64,000 bases of DNA from Arthrobacter silvisoli (GCF_003369445.1 NZ_QRCU01000025.1:62001-126000); one strand, 5' to 3'; positions 52,935 to 62,169 are shown, numbered from the stretch's first letter. Translations and numbers: made by a program. The notes: a model not told the origin generated them from the sequence alone.

Positions 52935-53573
52935 TCAATGCAGTCCGGCGATCCGAGGCATCTTCAGCCGCGGCGCGCGGGCCTTGGCGGGTCGGGGGTC
53001 GCGGTGCGCGAGCTTCTCGCGGAGCATGGTGCGGCCGCGGTGGATCCGCGACCTGACGGTGCCGAGCTTGACGCCGAGCGCCTCGGCGACCTCGTCGTAG
53101 GAAAGGCCCTCAAGGTCGCAGAGCACGACGGCGGCCCGGAAGTCGGGCGGGAGTTCCTCCAGGGCGCGCTGGACGTCGAGGTCCAGGTTGTTCAGTTCGA
53201 AGCTCTGCTCCGGCCCAGGTTCCTGGCCGGGAAGACGCGATTCGGCGTCCTCGGCCAGTGCGTCGAAACGGATCCGGCTCTTGCGCCTCGCCTGGTCCAG
53301 GAAGAGGTTGGTGGTGATGCGGTGGAGCCAGCCGTCCAGGGTGCCCGGCTTGAAGTTCTCCAGGGAACGAAACACCCGGACGAAGACCTCCTGGGTGAGG
53401 TCCTCGGCGTCGAACTTGTTTCCAGTGAGCCGGTAGGCCAGGCGGAAGACCTTGGCGGAGTGGTTCTCCACCACTTCCTCCCAGCTGGGCGCAACCCATT
53501 CCGTGGTTGCCTGATCTGCGCCGGTGGTTTCCGCGGCTGTTGTACGGAATTGCGCAGCAATTGATGCCGGCAT
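52935..53573 (-). CDS. sigE: ECF RNA polymerase sigma factor SigE
   Basis: Group 4 sigma factor, 212 residues. ATG 53571-53573 has GGGGAG 6 nt upstream; an ATG 69 nt further up lacks a site. Region 2 reads [20 protein letters not shown] and [19 protein letters not shown]. Region 4 is [20 protein letters not shown], then RSRIHRGR. A basic tail ends the protein ([15 protein letters not shown]). Order sigE, anti-sigma, tatB with a divergent O-methyltransferase is as I recall for Rv1220c-Rv1224, except that htrA is missing. Confidence 0.92.
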   Translation of the reverse strand: MPASIAAQFRTTAAETTGADQATTEWVAPSWEEVVENHSAKVFRLAYRLTGNKFDAEDLTQEVFVRVFRSLENFKPGTLDGWLHRITTNLFLDQARRKSRIRFDALAEDAESRLPGQEPGPEQSFELNNLDLDVQRALEELPPDFRAAVVLCDLEGLSYDEVAEALGVKLGTVRSRIHRGRTMLREKLAHRDPRPAKARAPRLKMPRIAGLH

Positions 53574-53761
53574 CGTCCGCTCCCCTCGCACCCTGTGGTC
53601 ACCCGGTGCTATGGTGCCGCCACCGCTCGGGTGGCCGGACAAATATCATCGCAGGATTCGCTGGGAGTTTCCTGACCGCGCCGGGATTTCCCCTCAGGGC
53701 TGATTTCCGGGCCCGGGTCCGGGGACCCAGCTGCACCGGACACAGCGGCATTGCAGCCGGC

Positions 53762-53773
53762 GGAACCGGTTCC
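53762..53773. promoter_or_regulatory. palindrome GGAACCGGTTCC between sigE and O-methyltransferase
   Basis: A perfect 12-bp palindrome containing the ECF -35 word GGAAC in both orientations, about 190 bp upstream of sigE and 62-73 bp upstream of the O-methyltransferase start. TAGTCT at 53790-53795 on the plus strand is a more ordinary -10. The -10 partners expected for SigE (CGTT-like) are weak, so the role is open. Confidence 0.35.
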
Positions 53774-53834
53774 GCGGCTCCGTAGGAAGTAGTCTTGGAT
53801 GGACAATCCCCCTTTGCCCGGAAAGCGACATCCC

Positions 53835-54467
53835 ATGAGTGCCGACAAGTCAAGCAGCTGGTCCTACGCAGAAGACTTTCCTGCCGAAGACGAGGTGCTC
53901 CTGCGCGCCCGGGAACGCTCCTTCGAACTCGGGGTAAGCGCTGTCAGCGCAGGAGTCGGCGCGATGCTGACCGTCCTCGCCGCCGCGTCGAAGGCCCAGA
54001 CCGTGGTGGAGGTCGGCTCGGGAGCCGGCGTCTCGGGAGTCTGCCTGCTTCGCGGCCTCGGTCCGCAGGGCGTGCTGACCACCATTGACACCGACGTCGA
54101 ACACCTCAAGGCCGCCCGGGAGGCCTTTCTGGAGTCCGGCAGCCCGGCGAACCGCACACGCACAATTTCCGGCCGGGCCGCGGACGTGCTCCCCCGTTTG
54201 ACCGACTCGGCGTACGATCTGGTCTTCATCGATGCCGACAAGGCGAACTTTCCCGTCTATGTTGAGCAGGCCGTTCGGCTCCTGAAGCGTGGCGGCACAC
54301 TGGTGGTCAACGACGCCCTCGACAAAGACCGGGTCTCCAACCCCGCTGCACGGGATGCCACGACGGTTGTCCTGCGGCAGATCGGCAAGGCCATCCGCGA
54401 CGACGAGCGCCTCGCCTCCGCGATGCTGCCCACCGGCGACGGCCTGCTGGTCGCCGTGAAGAAGTAG
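53835..54467 (+). CDS. O-methyltransferase (class I SAM, Rv1220c-like)
   Basis: A 210-residue SAM methyltransferase of the metal-dependent family 3 (COMT-like). SAM motif VVEVGSGAGVSGVCLLRGLG, acidic VLTTIDTD, then DLVFIDADKANFP with metal-binding Asp, and GGTLVVNDAL. ATG 53835 (MSADKSS) is preferred over ATG 53799 since transcription from TAGTCT (53790-53795) should start near 53802, leaving the upstream ATG outside. Substrate unknown. It is divergent from sigE. Confidence 0.88.
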   Translation: MSADKSSSWSYAEDFPAEDEVLLRARERSFELGVSAVSAGVGAMLTVLAAASKAQTVVEVGSGAGVSGVCLLRGLGPQGVLTTIDTDVEHLKAAREAFLESGSPANRTRTISGRAADVLPRLTDSAYDLVFIDADKANFPVYVEQAVRLLKRGGTLVVNDALDKDRVSNPAARDATTVVLRQIGKAIRDDERLASAMLPTGDGLLVAVKK

Positions 54468-54492
54468 CGCGCAAACACAGGCCAACAAAAAA

Positions 54493-54522
54493 GCAGGGCT
54501 CCGGCTCTTTGCCGGGCCCTGC
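54493..54522. terminator. bidirectional terminator hairpin
   Basis: GCAGGGCTCCGGC (54493-54505) pairs with GCCGGGCCCTGC (54511-54522) with one bulge and a TCTTT loop. The A6 run before it gives a U-run to the minus-strand DUF3117 message. Confidence 0.7.
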
Positions 54523-54532
54523 CCTGTGAAAC

Positions 54533-54700
54533 TTACTCGGTAACGCCTACCAGGCATTCCTTGAGGTTCGCCGCTTCCGCTGCGTTCAGCTCGACAACGA
54601 GCCGGCCTCCGCCTTCGAGCGGCACACGCATGATCAGGCTGCGGCCCTCTTTGGTCACTTCCATAGGGCCGTCGCCTGTACGTGGTTTCATAGCCGCCAT
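54533..54700 (-). CDS. DUF3117 family protein
   Basis: 55 residues, conserved in actinobacteria, function unknown. MAAMKPRTGDGPMEVTKEGR, then SLIMRVPLEGGGRLVVELNA is nearly invariant in the family. GGAGGGG 9 nt before the ATG fixes the start. The leader of about 135 nt (transcription from GATAAT at 54842-54847) holds two structures: an 18-bp palindrome and a GGGTGCC hairpin. Confidence 0.9.
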   Translation of the reverse strand: MAAMKPRTGDGPMEVTKEGRSLIMRVPLEGGGRLVVELNAAEAANLKECLVGVTE

Positions 54701-54732
54701 TAGGAAAATCCCCTCCAGTTGTCCCAAATCTG

Positions 54733-54822
54733 CCAGCCCGGCCGGGCTGGTTCCGCGCGGCAAGTGCAGCTTCCGCGGCCACGGCTTCCGGGGCCGTCGT
54801 CGCCGGGTGCCCAAAGGCACCC
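54733..54822 (-). promoter_or_regulatory. structured 5' leader of DUF3117
   Basis: A perfect 18-bp palindrome CCAGCCCGGCCGGGCTGG (54733-54750) and a hairpin GGGTGCC-CAAA-GGCACCC (54805-54822) lie in the putative leader RNA. Both are unusually strong for a 55-residue gene. No known riboswitch class was recognised. Confidence 0.45.
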
Positions 54823-54931
54823 CCTGACCTTGCTTGTGTCCATTATCCCGTAATTACCCGCGCGTAGCTAATCGAATGGATTTACTGAGCGCGCCGTCAG
54901 CGCCGGGTGGGGCCCCTGATCGGCGCCGGTC

Positions 54932-56227
54932 CTACGGCGGATAGTCGCCTCCACCAGGCAGTTGCGCCCACGCCCACAGCCACACGATCCAGACAATCTG
55001 GAGCAGCATGAACATCACCAACACCGTTCCCCGGTACGCACGGGAACGCGACAGCAGCGCGGCAGCGAGTGCCAGCGGGAACAGTGGAAGGAGCAATCGG
55101 AAGGTGCTCGTCTGCGGGTGCAGGAACACCAGCAGGTAACCCAGGTAGCAAGCACACCAGAGGCGCAATTCGGTGCCGAGCGCCCGCGCCGGCGGGCTCA
55201 TCAGCAGAAGGGCGAAGAGCACAGCGAAAACGAACGGGGCAATGATGCCCAGGACCGGGCCGAAGAGCGCCTGCCCGGTATCGAACCATGGTTTGAAAGG
55301 CACCAGGTCATCGCCGCGCCATGCGGTTTCCGTGCGCGTATAGGCCCGGATGTCACCGGTGCGCACCCAGGCCAGGACCGGCCAGGCAAGCGCGGCGGCA
55401 CCGCTGACGACGACGAGCGCCGCGAGCGCCGCCAGCTCCTTGGCGCCCGGCCGCTCCTTCATTCCCGACTGCAATGTGACCCCCGGCCGGACGGCGCCGC
55501 CCGGTGCGGCAGCCGGGCCACGGACAAACGTCACCCAGCACCGGTAGGCAAGCAGCAGCCCGACCATCGCCGCGAATGGCACGCCCGTGGGCCGCGACAA
55601 GCACATCAGTACCACCACGGGCATGGCGGCCAGATACCTGCGCCGCACCATCAACAGGAGCGCGGCCGCCAGCAGCAGCAGGTTCAGCGGTTCGGCGTAG
55701 GGCACCTGCAGGACCGCCGAAACGGGGAAAGTCGAGAAGAATGCCACGCCCCACAGGGCAGCGCCAGGTTCCGCGACTTCCCGGAAAAGCAGGAACACCA
55801 CCAGTGAGGCGCCGAGCCCGGCCAGCATCGCAACGAGGGTGAGTGCCGGCAGGATGCCGAGTCCCGTGAGAACCGAAAAGCCCCGCCCCAACGCCGGGAA
55901 CAGGGCATAGAAGGCCCAGGTGTTCTCCGCCACCGAACCGTCCGCGTTGAGCGGGAGAACCGCCGGATAGCCCTCTTCGGCGGCCCGCGCATACCAATGG
56001 CCGTCCCAGATGCTGATGAAGTCCCAATACCCCGGTGACGGCGGATACCAGGGGTTGACGCCTTGGTGCAGCGCTGCCGCCATGAAGATGCAGGCGCTGA
56101 CTATCCGGGCGGCGATGTAGATCAGGGACACCTGGAGCCACCAAGGCCACATGGCCGCGCGGCGCAGCAGGCCGCTTCCCGGCCGGAAGCCCTTACCCGG
56201 AAGGTGCGTCCGGAAGGAGCGGCTCAC
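54932..56227 (-). CDS. polytopic membrane protein, PIG-V-like mannosyltransferase candidate
   Basis: 431 residues with about ten membrane spans. The first extracytoplasmic loop has the motif ISIWDGHWYARAAEEGYP, whose WDxxWY core is the mark of the GPI mannosyltransferase 2 (PIG-V/GT76-like) group using polyprenyl-phosphate-mannose. VLMCLSRPTGVPFAA and FLHPQTSTFRLLLPLFPLA are further family segments. The GTG start overlaps the DivIVA-like stop (GTGA). Likely substrate: a cell-envelope lipid or glycan; unproven. The stretch up to DUF3117 holds only that gene's leader and promoter. Confidence 0.75.
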   Translation of the reverse strand: MSRSFRTHLPGKGFRPGSGLLRRAAMWPWWLQVSLIYIAARIVSACIFMAAALHQGVNPWYPPSPGYWDFISIWDGHWYARAAEEGYPAVLPLNADGSVAENTWAFYALFPALGRGFSVLTGLGILPALTLVAMLAGLGASLVVFLLFREVAEPGAALWGVAFFSTFPVSAVLQVPYAEPLNLLLLAAALLLMVRRRYLAAMPVVVLMCLSRPTGVPFAAMVGLLLAYRCWVTFVRGPAAAPGGAVRPGVTLQSGMKERPGAKELAALAALVVVSGAAALAWPVLAWVRTGDIRAYTRTETAWRGDDLVPFKPWFDTGQALFGPVLGIIAPFVFAVLFALLLMSPPARALGTELRLWCACYLGYLLVFLHPQTSTFRLLLPLFPLALAAALLSRSRAYRGTVLVMFMLLQIVWIVWLWAWAQLPGGGDYPP

Positions 56228-56562
56228 GCTTCGGTGTCCCCGTCACGGGGAGCGCGTGCCTCCAGGGTCCGCTTGAGGCCGCTGATCTCGGCGTCCTTCG
56301 CGGCGAGTAGCCCGCGCAAGTCATCGAGGACCTGGTCCACCTGGTCCATGCGGTACCCGCGCAGCGCGAGGCCGAAACGGACGGCGTCGACGTCGGAAGG
56401 GCTCGCGTTTTCCGGGAGCAGCACCGGCGGGAGGTTGGGCACCGTCTCATCCAGCCCGACGGCGGACCGGCCGCCGCCGCGCAGCGTGGCAGTCGCAAGG
56501 AACGCCGCAGCGCCCACGACCACTACCGCCAGGAAGACCAGGAAGAAACTCACAATCCCCAT
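56224..56562 (-). CDS. DivIVA-domain membrane protein
   Basis: 112 residues. One N-terminal membrane helix (MGIVSFFLVFLAVVVVGAAA) is followed by a linker and a short DivIVA-type segment: FGLALRGYRMDQVDQVLDDL carries the GYR..QVD signature of the DivIVA N-terminus, then a coiled coil (LLAAKDAEISGLKRTLEARA). It probably recruits to membrane or septum. It starts 20 nt after the LOG gene. I recall a similar small DivIVA gene near Rv1209-Rv1211. Confidence 0.78.
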   Translation of the reverse strand: MGIVSFFLVFLAVVVVGAAAFLATATLRGGGRSAVGLDETVPNLPPVLLPENASPSDVDAVRFGLALRGYRMDQVDQVLDDLRGLLAAKDAEISGLKRTLEARAPRDGDTEA

Positions 56563-56582
56563 CGTGCCAGACCTTGGCCGGA

Positions 56583-57437
56583 CTACTCCGGCCGCTGGTC
56601 GCCGTTGCTCGACGGCGGACGCGGAATCCCGTGCAGCACGCGGTGGACGGCGTCGGCGGGGTCGTCCACCAACTGGATCAGGTCGACGTCCTTTTCGGAC
56701 ACCATCCCTTCCTTCACCAGGGTCTCCCGGATCCATTCGATCATCGGGCGCCAGAAATCCACGCCCAGCAGCACGATCGGGAACGAGGTGACCTTGCGGG
56801 TCTGCACCAGGACCATCGCCTCGAACAGCTCATCAAGGGTCCCCAGCCCCCCGGGCAGGACAATGAAACCCTGGGCGTACTTGACGAACATGGTTTTGCG
56901 GGCGAAGAAGTACCGGAAGTTGATGCCCAGGTCCACCCAACGGTTGAGGCCCTGTTCGAACGGCAATTCAATGCCCAGGCCGACCGAGACTCCGTTGCCC
57001 TCGACCGCGCCCTTGTTGGCAGCTTCCATGGAGCCCGGACCGCCGCCGGTGATCACGGCAACGCCGGCCTCGGCCAGGTGGCGGCCCACCTGCACACCCA
57101 TTTCGTAGAAGGAACTGCCGGGCTTGGTGCGTGCAGAGCCGAAGACACTGACGGCCGGTCCAAGTTCGGCGAGCGCGCCGAATCCTTCGACGAACTCGCT
57201 CTGGATCCGCAGGACGCGCCAGGGATCGGTGTGGATGAACTGGTCGGGTCCGCGGGTGTCCAGCAGCCGCTGGTCGGACATCGGCGCCGCGGCCTGTTTG
57301 CGGCGGAGCTCCAGGGGGCCTTTGTGTTTCGCAGGCGCTTCGGCGATGAAAGCCGGCGCGGGTACCACTGCACCCTGTTTGCCGTTGGCGTCGGGGGCCG
57401 GAGGCGGTGTCTGTCCTGAAGGCTGGCTGGTGCTCAT
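56583..57437 (-). CDS. LOG family (TIGR00730) nucleotide phosphoribohydrolase
   Basis: 284 residues. The Rossmann fold carries VITGGGPGSMEAANKGAVEG and VLPGGLGTLDELFEAMVL, the LOG active-site motifs (here PGSMEAAN and PGGLGTLDE). Family members release ribose 5-phosphate from AMP or cytokinin nucleotides. A polar 70-residue N-terminal extension distinguishes this long actinobacterial form. TAGCCT at 57444-57449 lies 6 nt before the ATG. Leads the LOG-DivIVA-PIG-V series. Confidence 0.87.
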   Translation of the reverse strand: MSTSQPSGQTPPPAPDANGKQGAVVPAPAFIAEAPAKHKGPLELRRKQAAAPMSDQRLLDTRGPDQFIHTDPWRVLRIQSEFVEGFGALAELGPAVSVFGSARTKPGSSFYEMGVQVGRHLAEAGVAVITGGGPGSMEAANKGAVEGNGVSVGLGIELPFEQGLNRWVDLGINFRYFFARKTMFVKYAQGFIVLPGGLGTLDELFEAMVLVQTRKVTSFPIVLLGVDFWRPMIEWIRETLVKEGMVSEKDVDLIQLVDDPADAVHRVLHGIPRPPSSNGDQRPE

Positions 57438-57589
57438 TGACCAAGGCTATTACTTCTTCCGGCCCCGCAAGTTCCGGCACCATAAGGGTGTTGCGGCACG
57501 CCGGGAGCGAGGTATCCATTCAGTCACGATCTGCGGAAAGTTCCTGTAAGCTGGATCAACTTTGGACATTTCTTCGCTAGATTCGAGCT

Positions 57590-58345
57590 ATGACTACTCA
57601 AGCGTCCGGCGATGCGCTCGTCTCACTGAATGGCGTCAACAAGCACTACGGCCAGCTGCACGTCCTTAAGGACATCAACCTCCAGGTCCGCAAGGGCGAG
57701 GTGGTGGTGGTCATCGGACCGTCTGGTTCGGGCAAGTCCACCCTGTGCCGCGCCATCAACCGCCTGGAAACGATCGACGCCGGTGACATCTCGATCGACG
57801 GAAAGCACCTCCCGGAGGAAGGCAAGCAGCTGGCGAACCTGCGTGCCGACGTCGGAATGGTCTTCCAGTCCTTCAACCTCTTCGCGCACAAGACGATCCT
57901 GGAAAACGTCACGTTGGGCCCCATCAAGGTCAAGGGCGTCAGCAAGGCGGAGGCCGAAAAGGAGGCCATGAAGCTCCTCGAACGGGTCGGCGTCGGGCAC
58001 CAGGCACCCAAGCTGCCAGCCCAGCTCTCCGGCGGCCAGCAGCAGCGCGTCGCAATCGCCCGCGCTCTGGCCATGAAGCCGAAGGTCATGCTCTTCGACG
58101 AACCCACCTCGGCCCTGGACCCCGAAATGATCAACGAGGTCCTGGACGTCATGGTCCAGCTCGCCAAGGAAGGCATGACCATGATCGTGGTCACGCACGA
58201 GATGGGCTTCGCCCGCAAGGCAGCGGACCGCGTGGTCTTCATGGCCGACGGCCAGATCGTCGAGGACTCCACGCCCGAGGAATTCTTCACCAACCCGCAA
58301 AGCAACCGGGCCAAGGACTTCCTCTCCAAGCTGCTGACCCACTAG
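57590..58345 (+). CDS. gluA: glutamate ABC transporter ATP-binding protein GluA
   Basis: 251 residues. Walker [10 protein letters not shown] (43-51), Q-loop [10 protein letters not shown], signature LSGGQQQR, Walker [15 protein letters not shown] and H-loop VVTHEMG. The order ATPase, binding protein, permease, permease matches gluABCD of Corynebacterium glutamicum, which imports glutamate. TAGATT at 57578-57583 is 6 nt before the ATG. Substrate by analogy only. Confidence 0.9.
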   Translation: MTTQASGDALVSLNGVNKHYGQLHVLKDINLQVRKGEVVVVIGPSGSGKSTLCRAINRLETIDAGDISIDGKHLPEEGKQLANLRADVGMVFQSFNLFAHKTILENVTLGPIKVKGVSKAEAEKEAMKLLERVGVGHQAPKLPAQLSGGQQQRVAIARALAMKPKVMLFDEPTSALDPEMINEVLDVMVQLAKEGMTMIVVTHEMGFARKAADRVVFMADGQIVEDSTPEEFFTNPQSNRAKDFLSKLLTH

Positions 58346-58413
58346 TTCCGGGCTCCCGGATCCCTTCCACATTCGCACCCAGGCCGCATCCCCGGCCCAA
58401 TGAAAGGAATGTC

Positions 58414-59316
58414 ATGAAGTCACTCATCACCCGGAGGAAATCCCTCCTGGCCGCCGCCGGTGCGGCACTCGCCCTGACTCTGAGCGCCTGCGGCGGCGGA
58501 ACCACGCCCGGCGGTGGCACGTCGTCTGACGGCACCGCCCCGTACAAGGTTGCCGAGAATGTCTCGCTCACGGGCAGCCCCACCTTCGACAAGATCAAGG
58601 CAGCTGGCAAGGTCCGGATCGGCGTCAAGCAGGACCAGCCCGGCCTGGGCTTCAAGGACGCAGCCACGGGCGAATACAGCGGCTTCGACATTGAAATCGC
58701 CAAGTGGGTAGCCGCTTCCCTCGGTTTCTCGAAGGACAAGATCGAATTCAAGCCGATCCCGTCCGCAAACCGTGAGTCGGCCATCACCAATGGCGACATC
58801 GACTACTACGTGGGCACCTACTCCATCACGGACAAGCGCAAGAAGCAGATCGACTTCGCCGGGCCCTACTTCATCACCGGCCAGGGCCTGCTGGTGAAGA
58901 AGGACAACACCACCATCAACAGCGAGAAGGACCTGGACGGCAAGAAGGTCTGCTCCGCCACCGGCTCCACGCCGATCCAGAACATCAAGGCGAACTTCCC
59001 CAAGGCGGTCCCCCAGGAGTTCGAGACCTACTCGCAGTGTGTCGACTCCCTCAAGAGCGGCACGGTTGACGCCGTCACCACCGACCAGGCCATCCTGATC
59101 GGCTACGCCGCCCAGGATCCCGACAACCTGAAGGTGGTCGGCGAACCGTTCACCACCGAAAAGTACGGTGTCGGCCTGACGAAGGGCGACAAGGCGCTTC
59201 GCACCTTCATCAACGACATGTTCACCAACGGCAAGGACACCTGGAAGAAGATCTACGACTCCACCCTCGGTACCTCCGGCACCAAGGTTGAACAGCCTGC
59301 CGTAGACAACTACTAA
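58414..59316 (+). CDS. gluB: glutamate ABC transporter substrate-binding lipoprotein GluB
   Basis: 300 residues. Signal peptide with lipobox LTLSAC, lipidated at Cys26. Mature part: KVRIGVKQDQPGLGFKD, SGFDIEIAKWVAASLG, NGDIDYYVGTYSITDKRKKQ, typical of glutamate/glutamine-binding proteins; two further cysteines (KVCSA and SQCVD) may pair. AAAGGAATG precedes the ATG. A 13-bp hairpin follows the stop. Confidence 0.92.
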   Translation: MKSLITRRKSLLAAAGAALALTLSACGGGTTPGGGTSSDGTAPYKVAENVSLTGSPTFDKIKAAGKVRIGVKQDQPGLGFKDAATGEYSGFDIEIAKWVAASLGFSKDKIEFKPIPSANRESAITNGDIDYYVGTYSITDKRKKQIDFAGPYFITGQGLLVKKDNTTINSEKDLDGKKVCSATGSTPIQNIKANFPKAVPQEFETYSQCVDSLKSGTVDAVTTDQAILIGYAAQDPDNLKVVGEPFTTEKYGVGLTKGDKALRTFINDMFTNGKDTWKKIYDSTLGTSGTKVEQPAVDNY

Positions 59317-59326
59317 GATCCGACGG

Positions 59327-59357
59327 CGGTGGCGTGGCCAGTGCGGCCACGCCACCG
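59327..59357 (+). other. intra-operon RNA hairpin after gluB
   Basis: Perfect 13-bp stem CGGTGGCGTGGCC (59327-59339) with 59345-59357 and AGTGC loop, 11 nt past the gluB stop; TTTCC follows, too short for efficient termination. The placement mirrors the hairpin at 17455-17490. Confidence 0.7.
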
Positions 59358-59387
59358 TTTCCTCCCCTGAGCGAAAGCGATTAGCTC

Positions 59388-60035
59388 GTGAGTACTCTGC
59401 TCGACAACATGGACCTGTTTGTCACCGGGTTCAAGAACACACTTATCCTCTTCTTCTTTTCGGCGATTGCGGCGCTCATCCTCGGGACCATCGTCGGAGC
59501 CATGAGGGTCTCCCCCGTCCCCGCCGCCCGGGCCACCGGCACCCTGTACGTCAACGTCGTCCGCAACACCCCCCTGACGCTGGTGTTGTTCTTCTTCGCT
59601 CTCGGCTATCCGAAACTCGGCCTGCCGCCCATCGACTTCATCACCGCAGCCATCATCGGCCTGAGCCTCTACACCGCCACCTACATTGCCGAGACGCTGC
59701 GCTCGGGCATCAATACCGTGCCGTTGGGACAGGCCGAAGCGGCCCGCGCCATCGGCCTCACCTTCGGCCAGACCCTCACCCTGGTGGTCCTGCCCCAGGC
59801 CTTCCGCTCCGTGATCCCGCCGCTCTTCAGCGTCCTGATCGCACTGCTCAAGAACACCACGGTCGCGGCCGGTTTCTCCGTGGCCGAGGCCGGTGCCATC
59901 CGCGCCAACCTCTCTGAACGAGGCGAGCCGGCCCTGGTGGGGCTGTTGTGGGTTGCACTGGTCTTCATCGTCCTGGTGGCCGGGCTCTCCCTGCTCCAGC
60001 GCTACTTCGAAAACAAATGGAGGGTTGCGCGATGA
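59388..60035 (+). CDS. gluC: glutamate ABC transporter permease GluC
   Basis: 215 residues, about five membrane spans (NTLILFFFSAIAALILGTIV; PLTLVLFFFALGYP). Coupling loop PLGQAEAARAIGLTFGQTLT, then LVVLPQAF. GTG start. Its TGA overlaps the gluD ATG. Pairs with GluD as a heterodimer. Confidence 0.92.
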   Translation: MSTLLDNMDLFVTGFKNTLILFFFSAIAALILGTIVGAMRVSPVPAARATGTLYVNVVRNTPLTLVLFFFALGYPKLGLPPIDFITAAIIGLSLYTATYIAETLRSGINTVPLGQAEAARAIGLTFGQTLTLVVLPQAFRSVIPPLFSVLIALLKNTTVAAGFSVAEAGAIRANLSERGEPALVGLLWVALVFIVLVAGLSLLQRYFENKWRVAR

Positions 60036-60898
60036 CCTCGGTACTCTTTGATGCCCCGGGACCCAAGGCGAAGACCCGCTATTTTGCTATCGGTGTCCTC
60101 GCGACGCTCGTTGTCCTCGGGATCCTCGCCTTCATCATCATCCGGCTCGTCGAGTCGGGCCAGTTCACGGCAGCAAAGTGGCAGATCTTCACCTTCCCGT
60201 TGGTTCAGCGGACCATCCTCGAGGCCACGGTCGCCACCCTGAGCGCGTTCGCGACCGCTGCCGTGCTCAGCCTGATCGTCGGCGTCATCCTGGCGGTGGG
60301 CAAGCTCTCGGACCACAAGTGGGTCTCGGTCCCGTGCTACTGGTTCGTTGAACTGTTCCGGGCTGTTCCCCTGCTGATCCTCATGATGATCATCTACTAC
60401 GGCCTGCCCACGGTCGGGATCCAGGGCATTACGCCGTTCACCGCCGTCGTGGCCGGCCTGACCCTCTACAACGGCTCCGTCCTCGCCGAGGCGTTCCGTG
60501 CCGGCATCGAGTCCCTGCCCAAGGGCCAGCGCGAGGCCGGTATGGCGATCGGCCTGCGCAAGTCGGGCGTGATGATGCACATCCTGTTCCCGCAGGCCTC
60601 CCGGGCCATGCTCCCGGTGATCATCTCGCAGCTCGTCGTGATCCTGAAGGACACGGCGCTTGGCTTCATCGTGACCTACAACGAGGTGCTGTTCCAGGCC
60701 AAGTACTTCGGCTCCCAGGCCCAGTACGGCTCGCCGATCGTGCCCGCGGCGATGGTGGCCGCGGTCATCTACGTCGGCCTTTGCCTGATCCTCGCCGGCA
60801 TTGCCAAGTACGTGGAGAAGCGGCTGAGCCACAGCAAGAAGCTCGCAGGAGGCGGGGCAACCGCCGTCGCGGAAAAAGTCAACATCGAGTCCCAGTAG
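60032..60898 (+). CDS. gluD: glutamate ABC transporter permease GluD
   Basis: 288 residues from the ATG overlapping the gluC stop; a longer frame lies inside gluC. Spans include YFAIGVLATLVVLGILAFII and PCYWFVELFRAVPLLILMMI. Coupling loop LPKGQREAGMAIGLRKSGVM. Last gene of the operon, followed 6 nt later by the longest hairpin of the window. Confidence 0.92.
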   Translation: MTSVLFDAPGPKAKTRYFAIGVLATLVVLGILAFIIIRLVESGQFTAAKWQIFTFPLVQRTILEATVATLSAFATAAVLSLIVGVILAVGKLSDHKWVSVPCYWFVELFRAVPLLILMMIIYYGLPTVGIQGITPFTAVVAGLTLYNGSVLAEAFRAGIESLPKGQREAGMAIGLRKSGVMMHILFPQASRAMLPVIISQLVVILKDTALGFIVTYNEVLFQAKYFGSQAQYGSPIVPAAMVAAVIYVGLCLILAGIAKYVEKRLSHSKKLAGGGATAVAEKVNIESQ

Positions 60899-60904
60899 TC
60901 GCCG

Positions 60905-60956
60905 GTTAAACAGAAAGGCTCCCGCCACCAAAGTGGCGGGAGCCTTTCTGTTTAAC
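60905..60956. terminator. 24-bp perfect bidirectional terminator
   Basis: Arm 60905-60928 pairs without mismatch with 60933-60956 around a CAAA loop. AAAGG at the base gives U-rich ends in both directions (CCTTTCTGTTT). It ends 6 nt before the convergent dapE stop. Confidence 0.9.
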
Positions 60957-60962
60957 AACTGG

Positions 60963-62084
60963 TCAGTCAGCCAGCCACAGCCGCAGCGCGCGGAAGCATT
61001 CGCGGACGGCATCGGCGTCGACGTGTTCATTGTCCTTGTGCGCCAGCAGCGCGTCGCCGGGGCCGAAGTTCACCGCCGGGACGCCCAGTTCGCTGAAGCG
61101 CGCGACGTCGGTCCAACCGTACTTCGGTTTGGGTTCGGCCCCGACGGCGGCCACGAAGGATGCGGCGGCGGGGTGGTTCAGCCCGGGCCGGGCGCCGGCG
61201 GCGGCGTCGGTGCGGACCACGTCGAAGCCTGCCAGAAGCTCGCGGACATGGGCTTCGGCCTGGTCCGGGTTCTTGTCCGGGGCGAAGCGGTAGTTGATCT
61301 CCACCACGCAGCGGTCCGGGATCACGTTGCCTGCGGTGCCGCCGTTGATCTTCACCGCGTTGAGGCTTTCGCGGTAGTCCAGGCCGTCCACGCTGATGGT
61401 ACGGGGTTCGTAGGCGGCCAGCCTGGCCAGAATCGGCGCGGCGTCGTGGATGGCGTTGTGGCCCATCCACGCGCGGGCCGAATGAGCGGCCTCCCCCACC
61501 GTGGTCACGTCAAAACGCATCGTGCCGTTGCAGCCGCCTTCCACCGTGCCGTCTGTCGGTTCCAGGAGGATGGCGAAGTCGCCCCGCAGCAGTTCGGGGT
61601 AGTTCCGGACCAGCCGGCCCAGGCCGCTCTTCTCGGCTTCCACTTCCTCGTGGTCGTAGAAGACGAAGGTGACGTCCTTGGCCGGCTCCGCACCGCCGTC
61701 GAACATGGTCGCTGCCAGCGCGAGCTGCACCGCTACGCCACCCTTCATGTCCGTGGCACCGCGGCCGTACAGGAGGCCGCTGCCGGGCACGCCGGAGTCC
61801 CAGCTGGACGGAACCGTGCCGCGGGCGCCTTCGGTAACAGGCAGCGGAACGGTGTCCAAGTGGCCGGCCAGGATAACGCGTTCGGGGCGTCCGAGCTCGG
61901 TGCGGGCGACGATGGCGTCACCGTCCCGGACGATGTGCAGCCCCGGGATGGCGCGGAGACCGTTCTCCACGGCGTCAGCCAGGGCAGCCTCGTTACCGGA
62001 CACGCTGTTGATGTCCATGAGCGCGGCGGTGAGCAAAGCGACGTCTTGTCGCAGGTCAAGAACAGGAACGGATTCTACGGTCAC
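60963..62084 (-). CDS. dapE: succinyl-diaminopimelate desuccinylase DapE
   Basis: Removes succinate from N-succinyl-LL-diaminopimelate in lysine and peptidoglycan synthesis. 373 residues, M20 fold. Zinc ligands in [40 protein letters not shown], and the C-terminal His in [15 protein letters not shown] 62082-62084 begins [20 protein letters not shown] at 62091-62096 lies 6 nt upstream, so the mRNA may be leaderless. Divergent from dapD. Confidence 0.93.
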   Translation of the reverse strand: MTVESVPVLDLRQDVALLTAALMDINSVSGNEAALADAVENGLRAIPGLHIVRDGDAIVARTELGRPERVILAGHLDTVPLPVTEGARGTVPSSWDSGVPGSGLLYGRGATDMKGGVAVQLALAATMFDGGAEPAKDVTFVFYDHEEVEAEKSGLGRLVRNYPELLRGDFAILLEPTDGTVEGGCNGTMRFDVTTVGEAAHSARAWMGHNAIHDAAPILARLAAYEPRTISVDGLDYRESLNAVKINGGTAGNVIPDRCVVEINYRFAPDKNPDQAEAHVRELLAGFDVVRTDAAAGARPGLNHPAAASFVAAVGAEPKPKYGWTDVARFSELGVPAVNFGPGDALLAHKDNEHVDADAVRECFRALRLWLAD

Positions 62085-62090
62085 CCGTCC

Positions 62091-62162
62091 ACTGTATCCG
62101 GTGAAATACGACCACCCGGGCGGATTCACGGTTTCTACCGGGCGAGCCCGCCTGACTAAACT
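62091..62162. promoter_or_regulatory. divergent dapE/dapD promoter region
   Basis: TACAGT (minus, 62091-62096) and TAAACT (plus, 62157-62162) lie 6 and 7 nt before the dapE GTG and dapD ATG. No other structure is seen in this 85-nt gap. Confidence 0.5.
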
Positions 62163-62169
62163 TGGGGCC

